From Ancistrus triradiatus (taxonomy: Eukaryota > Chordata > Actinopteri > Siluriformes > Loricariidae): a stretch of 64,000 bases of DNA. The stretch lies in the NCBI GenBank assembly GCA_025084515.1, contig JAJAGP010002186.1, positions 1 to 64,000 of the forward strand. Reading direction: 5' to 3'. Positions 10,480 to 22,105 of this stretch are shown one piece after another (within the stretch, counting starts at the first letter, position 1; each line of letters begins with the position of its first letter). The notes under the pieces were generated by a model. That model was not told the origin of the DNA and made no database searches. It saw only the letters and a list, made by a program, of their open reading frames with translations. The position numbers were made by a program, and so were the translations under genes.

Positions 10480-12079
10480 CAGTGGTGCTTTAAGTTCTGC
10501 ATAAATATGACCTAAAACATCATGAGATTTTCACACAAGTTATACAAGTAGATAAAGAGAACCCAGTTAAACAAATGAGACAAAAATATTACACTTAGTC
10601 ATTTATTTATTGAGGAAAATGATCCAATATGACATATTAATGAGTGGCAAAAGTATGTGACCCTTTGCTTTCAGTATCTGGTGTGACCCCCCTGTGCAGC
10701 AATAACTGTAACTAAACGTTTCCTGCAGCTGTTGATCAGTCCTGCACACCGGCTTGGAGGAATTGTAGCCCATTCCTCCGTACAGAACAGCTTCAGCTCT
10801 GGGATGTTGGTGGATTTCCTCACATTAGCTGCTCGCTTCAGGTCCTTCCACAACATTTCGAGTGGATTAAGGTCAGGACATTGACTTGGCCATTCCAAAA
10901 CATTAACTTTATTCTTCTTTAACCATTCTTTGGTAGAACGACTTGTGGGCTTAGGGTCGTTGTCTTTTGCTGCATGACCCACCTTCTCTTGAGATTCAGT
11001 TCATGGACAGATGTCTGACATTTTCCTTTTAGAATTCTCTGATATAATTCAGAATTCATTCTTCCATCAATGATGGCAAGCTGTCCTATTCCCAGATGCA
11101 GCAAAACAGGCCCAAACCATGATACTACCACCACCATTTTTCACACAGATGGGATAAAGTTCTTAAGCTGGAATGCAGTATTTTCCTTTCTCCAAACATA
11201 ACACTTTTCTTTTAAACCAAAAAGTTCTATTTTGGTCTCATCCGTCTACAAAACATTCTTCCAATAGCCTTCTGGCTCTCCACGTGATCTTTAGCAAACT
11301 GTAGACGAGCAGCAATGTTCTTTTTGGAGAGCAGTGGCTTTTCCTCCTTTCAACCCTGCCATGCACCACCATTGTTGTTCAGTGTTCTTCTGATGGTGGA
11401 CTCATGAACATTAACATTAGCCAATGTGAGAGAGGCCTTCAGTTGCTTAGAAGTTTACCCTGGGGTCCTTTGTGACCTAGCCAACTATTACACACCTTGC
11501 TCTTGGAGTGATCTTTGTTGGTCGACCACTCCTGGAGAGAGTAACAATGGTCTTGAATTTCCTCCATTTGTACACAATCTGTCTGACTGTGGATTGGTGG
11601 AGTCCAAACTCTTTAGAGATGGTCTTTTTTGTAACCTGTTCAGCAGCCTGATGAGCATCAACAACTCTTTTTCTGAGGTCCTCAGAAATCTCCTTTTTTT
11701 GCCATGATACACTTCCACAAACATGTTGTGAAGAGCAGACTCTGATAGATCCCTGTTCTTTAATAAAACATGGTGCCCACTCACACCCTGATTGTCATCC
11801 CATTGATTGACAAACAAACACCAGACTCCAATTTTTCAGCTTCAAATTAACTGCTAATCCTAGAGGTTCACATACTTTTGCCACTCACTAATATGTAATA
11901 TTTGGATCATTTTTTTTCAATAAATAAATGACCAAGTATAATATTTTTGTCTCATTTGTTTAACTGGGTTCTCTTTATCTACTTTTAGGTCTTGTGTGAA
12001 AATCTGATGATGTTTTAGGTCATATTAAAGCAGAAATACAGAACATTCTAAAAGGTTCACAAACTTTCAAGCACCACTG
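10480..12079 (-). mobile_element. Tc1-A transposon, full-length copy 1
   Basis: A 1.6-kb Tc1-like element. The ends 'cagtggtgctt' and 'aagcaccactg' are inverted and flanked by TA duplications. Inner inverted repeats ('tatgacctaaaacatcat' and its complement) lie about 30 bp in and support the long TIRs typical of fish Tc1 elements. It carries a broken transposase on the minus strand. Confidence 0.93.
10671..11705 (-). pseudogene. Tc1-A transposase pseudogene
   Basis: It would start with MAKK near 11705 and end with AAQGGHTRY at 10671, about the 340-residue length of fish Tc1 transposases. The first part has an out-of-frame HTH DNA-binding region. The catalytic triad is partly visible: TDETK near 11235 (the preceding Trp is a TAG stop), KDNDPKPTS near 10965, and PDLNPLEMLWKDLKRA near 10860. 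At least three frameshifts or stops separate the pieces. Intact proteins of this family cut and paste the element at TA dinucleotides in the nucleus. Confidence 0.9.
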
Positions 12080-12351
12080 TACATAGCCTTACAATCGAGC
12101 TGAATATTAGAGCAAAGGACCATGCTCAATTGAACATTCGTGTCTGCTTGGCGAAGCCAGGATTTGGACTAACAGGCTTCCAATACATAGTCCAAAGCCT
12201 TAACACTAATCCATTTCCATTCATTGGGTGCAAACTGGAACCTTTTTCTAAAAGTGTATATTTGTATATCAAGAGGTTTGTTGTATAGCCATTGACTTGA
12301 TAAGACTTGAAAATATCAACACAATGGTCCAAAATTGTGTCCAACAGTGTT

Positions 12352-12527
12352 GGACTGATTGGGACTGTGGTAGCTTATCGGTTAAGGTACTGGACTACGG
12401 TCCAGGGTTCAAATTCCACCTCTGCCAAGCTGTCGATATTGGGTCCTTGAGCAAGGCACTTAACCCACAATTGCTAAGACTGTATCAATTGTAAGTCGCT
12501 CTCGAGAAGAGCTAAATGACATAAATG
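12352..12527 (+). mobile_element. SINE-1 (tRNA-derived)
   Basis: The head is 'gggactgtggtagc' with box A-like 'ttatcggttaaggtactgg' and box B-like 'ggttcaaattcc'. The body is 'gggtccttgagcaaggc', and the tail is 'gtaagtcgctct' then 'ataaatgtaaat'. It has a small internal deletion compared with the copies at 25508 and 32041. Confidence 0.85.
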
Positions 12528-13010
12528 TAAATAAGTAACTGTACTTACTACATCTTTTATCGTCAGCCCCAAACTTGTAAAGTTCCTAATAGCTTAAGTA
12601 AGTGGCACATGTGACAATATTTCTATTCAGAGAGCTTATGATTCCATCATCTTAAGCTTCCCATTCCACTCAATCTTTTGGAATGTCCATAGAGAGCCAT
12701 ATTCATATATTCACTCATCCCAAATTTAATTAGAGCCTTTCATATGAGCTGAGCTAATCCAAATATAAATCATTGACTCAACTGACCTTAAGAGACTCTT
12801 TCTTCATTCATATTCTAGATTTTAATCTATTGCATATGAGACTGAATATCGGAAGTGCAAATATGTGTGGAATTTTTAACAAATGACAAAAGTTATTATT
12901 TGAGTCAACAAGTAATTAAAATGTTTAAAAATTACTTCTGAAGAGATGAAGAATGATAAGTGAACAATAAAAACCATATTAAATTGAATACAACATTTTA
13001 ACATAAGCCC
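12528..13010. other. No recognised feature
   Basis: AT-rich spacer between a SINE and the PLE. Confidence 0.5.
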
Positions 13011-13149
13011 AGAAGTTGAATTAGTTCATCTAGTTGGAATACTTCCCCAATCTTATATACAGCACATTTGCATAATGACTGATACCAGCACCATTACATA
13101 ACAATGGGACCGATGATCAGTTTAATATGCAGATACCCATGGTCATTAA

Positions 13150-15431
13150 TTATGGCGGCATTGTAAGATGGTGAGAGGTGTACTCTGAGGCCCCCTCCTC
13201 GGTTCAGGGGTGGCCGTTCCCTTTTTACAAAAATGGCTTCTTTTACTCCTCGTTCAAACCAGCATTCCTCCATATCAAGAATCTGCATGTCTTCATCCTT
13301 GAAAGAGTGACCACTGGCCTGTAGGTGGATGTAAACCACAGAGTCCTGACCTGATGAGATCGCTCTTCTATGTTGTCCCATCCATTTCGCTGTTTGGGTT
13401 CCCCATTGTACAATTCCTGGCAATTGTCCTGGCTCTTAACAGCGTACACTACATTACTCTGTTTGTGCTGGGGGACCCGATCCTTGGGATGGACCAGTTT
13501 CTGGCGTAGCGTGTTTTTGGGGTTTGAAAGCCACCGAGATGCGGCGTTTGGAAAATATGCATCTCAAATGTTCTGATGTTCCTGCCACATATGGAATCAT
13601 CATTGGTTTACGCTTGGACTGCGGTTGTTGTTCTCCTCTTACTGGTTTTGACGAAGGCCCAGTTTGGATAACCACATTTCCCCAGGGCCTGCATAATGTG
13701 AGATCTGTCTCCATCCTTGGCCTCTGTGTTAGTGGGGACACTGTCTGCTCGGTGGTACAATGTCCTGATGACTCCCAATTTGTGTCAAACCTTAAGTCCT
13801 GATCCGTATGTGATGGCTTACGGTAAACATCAACTTTCAGTTGTCTCCCATCACAACTTCACAATCCAAGAAGGCTAACCTGTCATTCTTCACATCCTCC
13901 CTGGTGAACTTAATGTGTTTGTCCACAGAGTTGATGTGATCGATGGAATTTTTACTTCCTGAGATTTTCATTTAACCCAGTTGTCATCCACATATCTGAA
14001 CCAATGGCTGGGTGGTGTTCCTGAATAGGATCTTAGTGCCTTCTTTTCCACTTCTTCCATATACAGGTTGGCCACGATAGGTGAACCTGGGGAGCCCATG
14101 GTACACCCATGTTTCTGCCTGTATTACTGTCCTCTGTACTTGAAATAGGTGGATTGAAAAGATAGCTCCAGAAGCAAACACACCTGGTCCGAGTTAAGGA
14201 TGGTCCTATTGCTAAGAGTGGGGTCATCCTGTTGTTTCATTCGGACTACCTCTACTGCCTCAGCAACTGGAACGCATGTGCAGAGAGATGTGACATCAAA
14301 CGAGACCATTGTTTCATCCATCTCCATAAATACGTCCCTTACCTTATCCATGAAATCCATGGTGTTCTGAATGTGATGATCCATGCTCCTTACCAATGGG
14401 TTGAGGACCGATGCCAGAAACTTAGCGATGTTATAGGTCACAGAGTTGATCATACATACAATGGGCCGTAATGGCAAATCCTGTTTATGTATCTTAGGTA
14501 AACCATACAGACTAGGTGTACCCTCCCCTGGGTATAATCTCTGGTACAGAGGCCAGTCCTGTTCTAAAGGCTTCAGACAATCTATCACCTTTTACTTGTA
14601 TGCACTACCAGGATCTCGTTTCAGGGGCTCATAAGTGTTAGTGTCTCTAAGAAGAGTCATAACTTTCTCATGATAGTCTGTCTGGTTTAATAAAACAGTG
14701 CACCTGCCTTTGTCCGCTGGAAGGATGATGATGTCATTATCTTTACTTATTCTTACTTAAAGTCGTGAGTGCATGCCTCTCCTCTCTGCTGATTTTGGAC
14801 GTCCGTGACTTCTCATTGCTAAGGCAGGCTGAAACCTTCATTCACAGTTGCTCTGCTTCCATGTCCGCATTGTTGTTGTTGCGAATTGCTGTAATCAGTT
14901 CCACTAGTAGTATGTTCCATCGGTGTCACAGCAAAATTCAGCCCCTTTGCCAAGATTTCTTTCTCCACTGGGGTGAGTTGTCTTTCAGACAAGTTCTTCA
15001 CCCACTTGTACACATCCACAGGTTGTGTCTGTCCTGCGTCTCTCTTACAGCCTTTGAGAGTGTCAACCATCCGCCGGTGTCTCTGGCGTGCAGCAAGAAG
15101 GTCGAACTTCTGCTGCCTAGTTTTGGGCTTTCCATGTTGTGCTAACCGAGCCTTTTCCATGAAGTTGATCACTTGCTGGAAGGTGGTCTCGTCTAGACAC
15201 GATGTAAATCTCTGTCGTATCTGTTCCTCTCTGACTTAAGGCATCGATGGTAAAGTTGGATTGTCTCACTCGTTCATTCAGCAGCTGTTTCTGTGACTTC
15301 TGGAGGATGTTGTTAGCCTGGTGGCCCTTTACCGAAGATTTCATTTGCAGACTCTTAGGAGTGATCCCACGCTGTCTGCATTTGAGGTTGAATCTCAGGT
15401 GGTTCCTGTAGTCAGCCATCTTACATGCCAT
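13150..15431 (-). pseudogene. PLE polyprotein pseudogene (RT plus GIY-YIG endonuclease)
   Basis: From right to left: MADYRNHLRFNLKCRQRG near 15420; the family-typical KWVKNLSERQLTPVEKEIL near 14990; KDNDIIILPADKG near 14740; LYGLPKIHK with PLRPI near 14500; SFDVTSL near 14300; the RT active-site block RYVDDNWVK near 13985; the endonuclease QHRRAISSGQDS near 13360; WFERGVKEAIFVKRE near 13240; and LNRGGGLR near 13200. The YVDD aspartates are kept. The GIY-YIG start is eroded (LYNGEPKQ where LYIGETKQ is usual). At least four frameshifts and an in-frame TAA near 14608 kill the ORF. PLE RTs are related to telomerase. Confidence 0.88.
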
Positions 15432-15490
15432 TTGTTGAGTCTATCTTCACTAAAATGAGTCACAATGGCTTGATGCATACTCAGTAATCC

Positions 15491-15717
15491 AGAAGTTGAA
15501 TCAGTTCATCTGGACATAAGGTTTTGTCGGAGAAACGTTTCGTCTCTCATCTAAGTCACTTCTTCAGTCTCAGCTAGTTGTAAAAATTCCCCAATCTTAT
15601 ATACAGCACATTTGCATAACGACTGATACCAGCACCATTACATAACAATAGGACCGGTGATCACTTTAATATGCAGACAGCCATGGCCATTAATGACAAT
15701 GGGAATGTGTGCCATTC
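15491..15717 (-). repeat. PLE terminal repeat (pLTR) at the 5' side
   Basis: About 225 bp, matching both arms of the nested PLE at 5497-6804. In sense orientation it contains a TATA-like 'gctgtatataagattgg', which could act as an internal promoter, and the 'gatgagagacgaaacgtttc' hammerhead-like stretch at about 15525-15555. Confidence 0.8.
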
Positions 15718-15858
15718 TCCTTTTTCCCCACAACGCATCCTCACCAAAATTGGATTGTGGAAGACTGCAAAAATGTTGCCTGGTCTGATCATTCTAAATT
15801 TCTGCTGTGATATTTGATTGGTAGGGTGAGAATTTAGAATAAACACCATGAAAGCATA

Positions 15859-17427
15859 CAGTGGTATGAAAAAGTTTGGGCACCCCTGATAATTTTCATG
15901 ATTTTTCTTTATAAATCATTGGTTGTCCAGCTCAGCAATTTCAGGTAAATATATCATATAGCAGATGAACACCGTGATATTTGAGAAGTGAAAATTAAGT
16001 TTATAGGTTTTACAGAAAGTGTGCAGTAATTATTCAAACAAAAATTAGGCAGGTGCATAAATTTGGCACCCTTGTCATTTGAATACCTTTAGCACTAATT
16101 ATTGGAACACAAAATATGTTTTGTAAGCTCACTGACCCTTGATCTACATACACAAGTGAGTCCAACTATGATAAAGGGTTAAGGTGGCCAATTGGAAGTT
16201 TTTCTCCTCTTTGCATCTTCTCTGAAGAGTGGCAATATGGGAGCCTCAAAACAACTCTCAAATGGCCTGAAAACAAAGGTTGTTCAACATCATGGTTCAG
16301 GGAAAGGGAAAAGCTCTCTCAGAGATTTCAGCTGTCAGTTTCCACTGTGAGGAACATAGTGAGGCAATGGAAGACCACAGGCACAGTTCTAGTTAAGGAA
16401 CTCCCGAAGTGGCAGACCAAGAAAAATCTCAGATAGGCAGAGGCGAAGGATGGTGAGAACAGTCATAGTCAACCCAAAGACCACCTCCAAAGACCTACAA
16501 CCCTCATCTTGCTGCAGATTGTGTCCATGTTCATCGTTCAACTATACAGCGCACTTTGCACAAAAGAGGCTGTATGGGAGAGTAATGCAGAAGAAGCCTT
16601 TTCTGCAGACACGCCACAAACAGAGTCACTTGAGGTGTGCTACAGCACATTTGGACATCCAGCTTCATTTTGGAATAAAGTGCTGTGTACTGATGAAACT
16701 AAAATTAAGTTATTTGGACATAACAAGGAGCGGAAAAAGAACACAGCATCCCAAGACAAACACTTGCTACCCACAGTAAAATTTGGTGGTGGTTCCATCA
16801 TGCTGTGGGACTGTGTGGCCAGTGCAGGTACTAGGAATCTTGTTAAAGTTGAGGGTCGCATGGATTGTAGTTAATATCTCCAGATTCTTGAGAACAATGT
16901 TCTAGAATCAGTGACAAAGTTGCTCCGAGGCCAACGGCCCCAAACCCTGCTCAAAATCTACTAAGGCATTCATGCAGAGGAACCAGTACAACGTTCTGGA
17001 ATGGCCATATCAGTCCCCCAGACATGAATATTACTGAAAATGTGGGCTGTCCATGCTCGGAAACCATCAAACATGACTGAACTGGAGATGTTTCTAAAGA
17101 AGAATGGTCCAAAGCACCTTCAACCAGAATCCAGACTGGAAGCTGTAGGAAGCGTTTAGCGGCTGTTATTTCTACAAAAGGAGGATCTACTAAATATTGA
17201 TGTCATTTTTCTGTTGGGGTGCCCAAATTTATGCACCTGCCTAATTTTGTTTGAATAATTACTGCACACTTCTGTAAAACCTATAAACTTCATTTCACTT
17301 CTCAAATATCACTGTGTTCATCTGCTATATGATATATTTAACTCAAGTTGCTGATCTGAACAACCAATGATTTATAAACTAAAATCATGAAAATTATCAG
17401 GGGTGCCCAAACTTTTTCATACCACTG
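15859..17427 (+). mobile_element. Tc1-C transposon, full length
   Basis: The ends 'cagtggtatgaaaaagtttg' and its complement are inverted, with TA duplicated at 15857-15858 and 17428-17429. Subterminal 'caggtgcataaatttggc' (about 16050) is mirrored near 17230. The length of 1,569 bp is standard for fish Tc1. Confidence 0.93.
16230..17200 (+). pseudogene. Tc1-C transposase pseudogene
   Basis: Fragments in different frames: an HTH region (16250-16420), then CTDETKIKLFGHN near 16685 with the first catalytic Asp, then VKFGGGSIMLWDCV near 16780. The second Asp motif (expected around 16955) is destroyed by a deletion or frameshift, and the third region reads VLEWPYQSP near 16995 without a usable LNPIE-type motif. 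It is non-functional; mutations are spread along the whole gene. Confidence 0.88.
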
Positions 17428-17920
17428 TAGATCCATCTTGCCTTGTATCAACAGTAGCTGGTGGTGGTTTGTGTGTGGATATTTTCTTGGCACACCAAGC
17501 CCCTTTATACCAACTGAGCACCGTTTAAACACTACAGCCTACCCAAGTATTGCTGCTGACCATTTCTATCCCTTTATGACCACAGTGTATCATCTTTTGA
17601 TGGCTGCTTCCCGCAAGAGAACGCACTATGTCACAAAGGTTTCTTGAACATGACATTGAGCTCACTGTACTCAAATGGCCTCCACAGTCTCCAGTTCTCA
17701 GTTCAATATAGTACCTTTGGATGTGGTTGAGTGGGAGATATGCAGCTGACAAATCTGCAGCAACTGCGTAATGCTACAATGTCAATGTGGACCAAAATCT
17801 TGAAGGGACATTTCTATTGCCTTGTTGAATGCCACAAAGATTTAAAGGCAGTTCTAAGGGCAAAAGGTGTCCAACCCAGTACTAGCTGGGTATACCTAAT
17901 AAAGTGACCATTCTCTCTAT

Positions 17921-19072
17921 ATGTGTTTGTATATATATGCATTTCTGTTGTAGGTATGTCTGAAAGTATCATGTTCAAAGTCACTGATGTGTTAGTACAA
18001 CCCTGCCACTGTTGGACTGCAGAGATTTAGTTCATGCCTGCTTCATATTTTAAACCTTTACGCAGCGAGCGTGGCTGAAATAACAGAGATCACCAATTAG
18101 ACGAGGTGTCTACAATATAGTGTACTCAGGCCATATGGTGTAGAGTGAAAAATGCTCATGTACACCTTTAATTGTAGCTGAAATCACTTTATAGCAGCTG
18201 GTGATGGTTGTGAAAATAGTGGAGCCATTTCGAATGCCGTTTCTCAGTATAATGAAAATAAATATGGGTTTAAGAGCTGCACTGGAGTAACAGGTTTCTT
18301 TTTTGTGTTGAAGGTGGTATTGTTCAGGTGGGACTGTAAACGAGGGAGGCATTTTAAACCTTCACCAATCATTGTTTCCCAGCTGCCCCAGTTAATATCT
18401 CTGTTCAAATCACCAGTGGCAATAAACATCTGTAGAGCAGGATAGCCTTTGGCGCTCACTGAATCAGCTTTTTCCTCTTTGTTTGAATGGAAATGAGAGC
18501 TTAATTCCCTCACTCACCATGGCTGATGTACTCCTGAAATGGCTGAGCAAAGAAGTATGTTTAATGACCAGCTTCAAAAACAATATAAATTCCTGAGTAA
18601 AGATATGCTGGGAGTGGTTTGCCAGACATGTGGAGCTAAGTTTCATTTCATACAGAAGTGGCAATGATATTAATCAACATATTCAAACGAAAAAGCACAA
18701 AGTTGAAAAAAGTGTGCAGTGTGTATGTGTATGCTGTGCTACGTATCTGTGAGGTGTGTGGATGCAGCAAGTTAGCTACTCAGTGCTCATATCCAGCTAT
18801 TGGCAGGCAAAAAGACATTATTAGAGCTGGTAATGTGGCTGTGCTGTGTTGAGTGTTTAATGAGGAAGAACATCTGAATTGGTACCTCATCCACGCCGAC
18901 ACTGCAGCACTATACATACAGCATCTGAGATTTACCCATGTTCACCAGTGTTATGATAAGGCAGTTACTGAAAATGAATGAATACTTTTCAATAGAATCA
19001 CAGAGATCAATAGTGCTGTGTTGCAGACTTCATGTGCCATCATATTAAACTTTGTTTAAAGTGTATATATAT
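17921..19072. other. No recognised feature
   Basis: 1.15 kb of apparently single-copy DNA. The ORFs are short and overlap on opposite strands without recognisable content. Confidence 0.5.
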
Positions 19073-19289
19073 CCGCCCAAGGAGGCTGGGTCCCTTCTTG
19101 AGTCTTGGTCCTCCCAAGGTTTCTGCCTATAACACTTAGGGACTTTTTCCTTGCCACTGTCGCCCTAGGCTTGCTCAATTTGGGATTGGACGTAGTTATT
19201 AGGAGATAATCTAAACTTGTAAAGTTGCTTTGAGACAATGCTCCATTGTAAAAAGTGCTATATAAATAGATCTGACTTGACTTGACTTA
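19073..19289 (+). mobile_element. LINE/SINE 3' tail repeat, copy 1
   Basis: Nearly identical to 52612-52828. It includes 'cttgccactgtcgccctagg', 'gctttgagacaatg' and 'aaagtgctatataaat' and ends in (acttg)n. The 'gctttgagacaatg' and 'gctatataaataa' tail is characteristic of fish L2-type LINEs and the SINEs that borrow it. The copy lacks any upstream coding part. Confidence 0.75.
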
Positions 19290-19520
19290 CTCTGTAACCT
19301 TTCAAAAAGCTGGAAATTCATAGAAAATATATCTATAACTTTAGACTTCATTAACTACCCTAATCATATTATGGGTGGCCACTCGGGGTATCGTCCCTGG
19401 CACACAACACTTGCTGGCCCTGTGGACTGCCATCCATGGCATGCTTATGTCTGCACCTTGTGTTTGCAACCGATTAGCAAGGATAAACGCATGAATTAAA
19501 AAGTATTGTGGAAAGTTAAA

Positions 19521-19733
19521 ATTTACATTTACATTACATTTACATTGACAGCATTTAGCAGACGCCCTTATCCAGAGCGACTTACAATTGATACAGTCTT
19601 ACAATCCAAGCAATTGTGGGTTATGGGCCTTGCTCAAGGACCCAATAGTGGCAGCTTGGCAGAGGTGGGATTTGAACCCTGGACCTTTTGGTCCATAGTC
19701 CAGTACCTTAACCACTAGGCTATCACAGTCCCA
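19521..19733 (-). mobile_element. SINE-1
   Basis: Complete copy in minus orientation, from the 'atttacatttacatt' tail through 'gcgacttacaattgatacag' and box B complement 'ggatttgaaccc' to 'cagtccca'. Confidence 0.92.
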
Positions 19734-20504
19734 CGCATTTGCAAACCTTGCAAAATAGATCAACACAACATGAAGTGTGAACTATTAACATATCACAGCT
19801 AGAGTTTTGCAGAAGGATTATGCCTAAACTCCAGATAATTAATTCACCTTTAGTTTTTGTGGCACAGGGAGTGCCATTTTACCTTTTCATTTCCAAAGAA
19901 ACTAAGCAATGACAGAGAACTTGAGGCTGAATTTATGTGTCAAAGAAATCAGGGATGAACAACTGGACTTTGACTGACCAGTTATTGAACTCGTGGTTAA
20001 GTTTAACTCCAATTGATCTGTATAGCTCCTGAGCTTTGCTGTTGGCACTGTTGCAAAGCAACTTTGCAAAAGTAAGTAGAATGGAAGACTGAGATGCACA
20101 TGGAAGAAAACTTAAGCAGGATAATTCACAAATGGTGAACCCAACTTGTTTTAGGAGGGCAGGGCAGTTGATGAACTGACTTGTTGGAGTGGAAACTATG
20201 GCAGTGTCTTACTGAAAGTCACTGGGGTGTTCATAACATCCCATTTTACTGTCGCTGTTTGTCTATGGAGATTTCAGGTCTGTGTATCCTTCCTATTATG
20301 AATCTGTCAGCAGTCAGTGCTGCTCGTTCTGTAATGTTCACATAACTATTGGCAGTGTAAGGTGCATAATAGTCGTAGGGAAGATCTTTCAACATTTGGC
20401 TGGTATACAAGATTCCACTTCAGCAGATCTCCACTCTTCCCTTACACATTAGCCACCTGACAGCTGTCTAGCAGCTGGATCAACTAGTAGTGTGTGTGTG
20501 TCAG
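19734..20504. other. No recognised feature
   Basis: No repeat or coding signal recognised; a short (TG)n run lies near 20490. Confidence 0.45.
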
Positions 20505-20815
20505 TCAAGTTTATGTGTCATTGTGAGGGCCAAGTATCCCCACTAGGGTAGAAAGATCTAATATTTTTTACTTTGTGGGAACACAAAAACCTTTCCGGCT
20601 CCCATAATGATTTTTTGTCTTGCAAAAAAGGCAACATTTTTACGAAAAACCAAAGATGCATAATATTTTCTTTAGATTACTGACGTTAGGGCTAGGATTA
20701 AGTGTACACGTAGGTGACACATTAATTAGCTACAGTAATATTATGTCAGTGGAAAGTCTCCACAATATAGGAAGACAAACTTGTTTTTGTGTGTAACACT
20801 GGGTGAGTGTGGAAC
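20505..20815 (+). repeat. Dispersed fish repeat ('gggccaagtatcccc' type)
   Basis: 'tgtgagggccaagtatcccc' followed by 'gtgggaacacaaa', 'gttagggctagg' and 'gtggaaagtctccac' corresponds to a repeat I know from many teleosts whose consensus has 'gaggaccaaatgtccccac' at one end. A short piece of the same type is at 55125-55175. No coding capacity. Confidence 0.5.
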
Positions 20816-21954
20816 CTTGTGGTATTATATTTGTCCACCCTGATCAGGCCCAGAGAACTAATCCTCATTTAGTCACTGTCTGGGTATGAACACATGTTCA
20901 GGCTGAGCACACACATGTATACACACATAGTGACTCTTCACACACTGACCTTCCCTTGCTCTGGAGGCTGACTGGGTATAACTGTAAAGCAAATCTTAAT
21001 GCCAGATGTGCTCATTCAGGCCTGCTGGTAACAACAAGGCCAGCTGTGCTTTGTCTTATCAGATTGTCTCTGTTTACTGGAAGCAGGCATACACCTGACT
21101 ACGCCTGCAATCCCGGGTGTGTGTATTTTAAGTTGTGTTTTTATTTTAATGCAAAAAAGCAACTTGTTGCTGCCACCTTCTTACCTGTGTTGGAATAGGG
21201 TGATCTTTTATATATGCATTCCTCTGCCCACTGTCTTCAAATAGTTGACAAATTGTATCCATCTTCTTCAAGGTTAATTACTAATTGTAGATCTGACTTA
21301 TCACTGTAAGTTTACAGTAAATGCTCTTGTGTAGGGTGGCATGCTTCGGCCACCCATAGAGTAGGTACGTACATTGGTACACATTTACATACAACATTAT
21401 TGGTCCACTCCCATGCCATCTGTGTATTTATCAGGCTGAAAGGCTCTGGACAATACTCCCCTATACGCCCTATGCTTTGCTATGGTTTTCCCTCATATTA
21501 TCCTTTTTCTGTTGTACTTATGCTGCTGCCTATTTCTTATTCTTAATTTCAATGGAATTTCCTAGTTCAACAAAGGCTTACTAAAATAAATAAATATATT
21601 AAAACATTTGCAAGGTGCCTCCAAGTTTTTTTTTATTATTTGTATTTATTTTGTATTTGTGAGATGCTCTGTTTTGCTAAGTAATTTTAAAGGTTACTTC
21701 AAGTTGCCACTGTTGGACCTTTAAGGAAGGCCCTTAACCCTCATTTGCTTGGATTGTATGGTGTAAGGTTGTATCAGTTGGTGTGGTCTGGATGAGTGTC
21801 TAAGAAAAGCTGTATGTAATGTATAGACTACAGATAAAGGGTTCAGTTCTGAGTTGAGATTGCTTGTTCTACCTATGTCCACACTGGTGGCTTCCAGTTG
21901 TTCTGCTTTCATTTCCCATCCCATACATGCATTGTAGCACCCATGATAAATGAA
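20816..21954. other. No recognised feature
   Basis: Mostly single-copy-looking DNA. 21700-21770 has a weak SINE-1-like patch ('gcccttaaccctcatttgc' and 'ttggattgta'), too diverged to delimit. Confidence 0.45.
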
Positions 21955-22085
21955 TACTGGTTTGAATACTGAGTGGGGCTTGCAACTTGAAGGTCAGATG
22001 GTGCATTTACAGAACCTTGTGATGGACTGCCACCCTGTCTAGGGTAAACCTCTTTCTGAATTACAAGATAGACTATAGACCCTCT
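21955..22085 (+). mobile_element. V-SINE-like 3' fragment
   Basis: 'ttgtgatggactgccaccctg' style sequence followed by 'tctagggta' corresponds to the 'gcgatggattggcgccctgtc' block of the long SINE. Heavily diverged. Confidence 0.35.
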
Positions 22086-22105
22086 AAAATCTAAATCTCA
22101 TGCAG

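Larger units (their letters stand above)
10433..12215 (-). mobile_element. tRNA-derived SINE-1 split by Tc1-A
   Basis: The SINE 3' part ('gcagagtgactta', 10433-10479) and its head ('gaagccaggatttggac' to 'ccttaacactaa', 12082 to about 12215) flank the Tc1-A element. The halves join into one SINE-1 copy in minus orientation. TA at 10478-10479 and 12080-12081 is the duplicated target. Confidence 0.75.
13011..15717 (-). mobile_element. Penelope-like element, 2.7-kb near-full-length copy
   Basis: Terminal repeats in direct orientation lie at 13011 to about 13150 and 15491-15717. Both start 'agaagttgaat' and contain 'atcttatatacagcaca'. Between them is a minus-strand PLE coding region in the usual order: N-terminal domain, RT, GIY-YIG endonuclease. 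The left repeat lacks about 75 bp containing the hammerhead-like segment, with the junction at about 13031. A Tc1-D fragment follows directly on the right. No target duplication was found. Confidence 0.88.
15745..17920 (+). mobile_element. Tc1-D fragment, split by Tc1-C
   Basis: 15745-15858 and 17428 to about 17920 form one continuous Tc1-like sequence once the inserted element and one TA copy are removed ('gaaagcata' joins 'gatccatcttgcc'). The right end 'acctaataaagtg' matches a common fish Tc1 terminus. The coding remnant includes FLEHDIELTVLKWPPQSP near 17645 and a degraded C-terminus around 17840-17890. The left half of the element, with the N-terminal domain, is missing. Confidence 0.8.

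Noticed and set aside
12352..12430. A functional tRNA gene
   Set aside because: Box A/B-like sequences belong to the head of SINE-1, which recurs about ten times with the same SINE body; no tRNA cloverleaf with a proper acceptor stem is evident.
14765..15239. Plus-strand ORFs at 14765-15145 and 14973-15239 as genes
   Set aside because: They are opposite-strand readings of the PLE N-terminal coding region, whose minus-strand translation has the family motifs.
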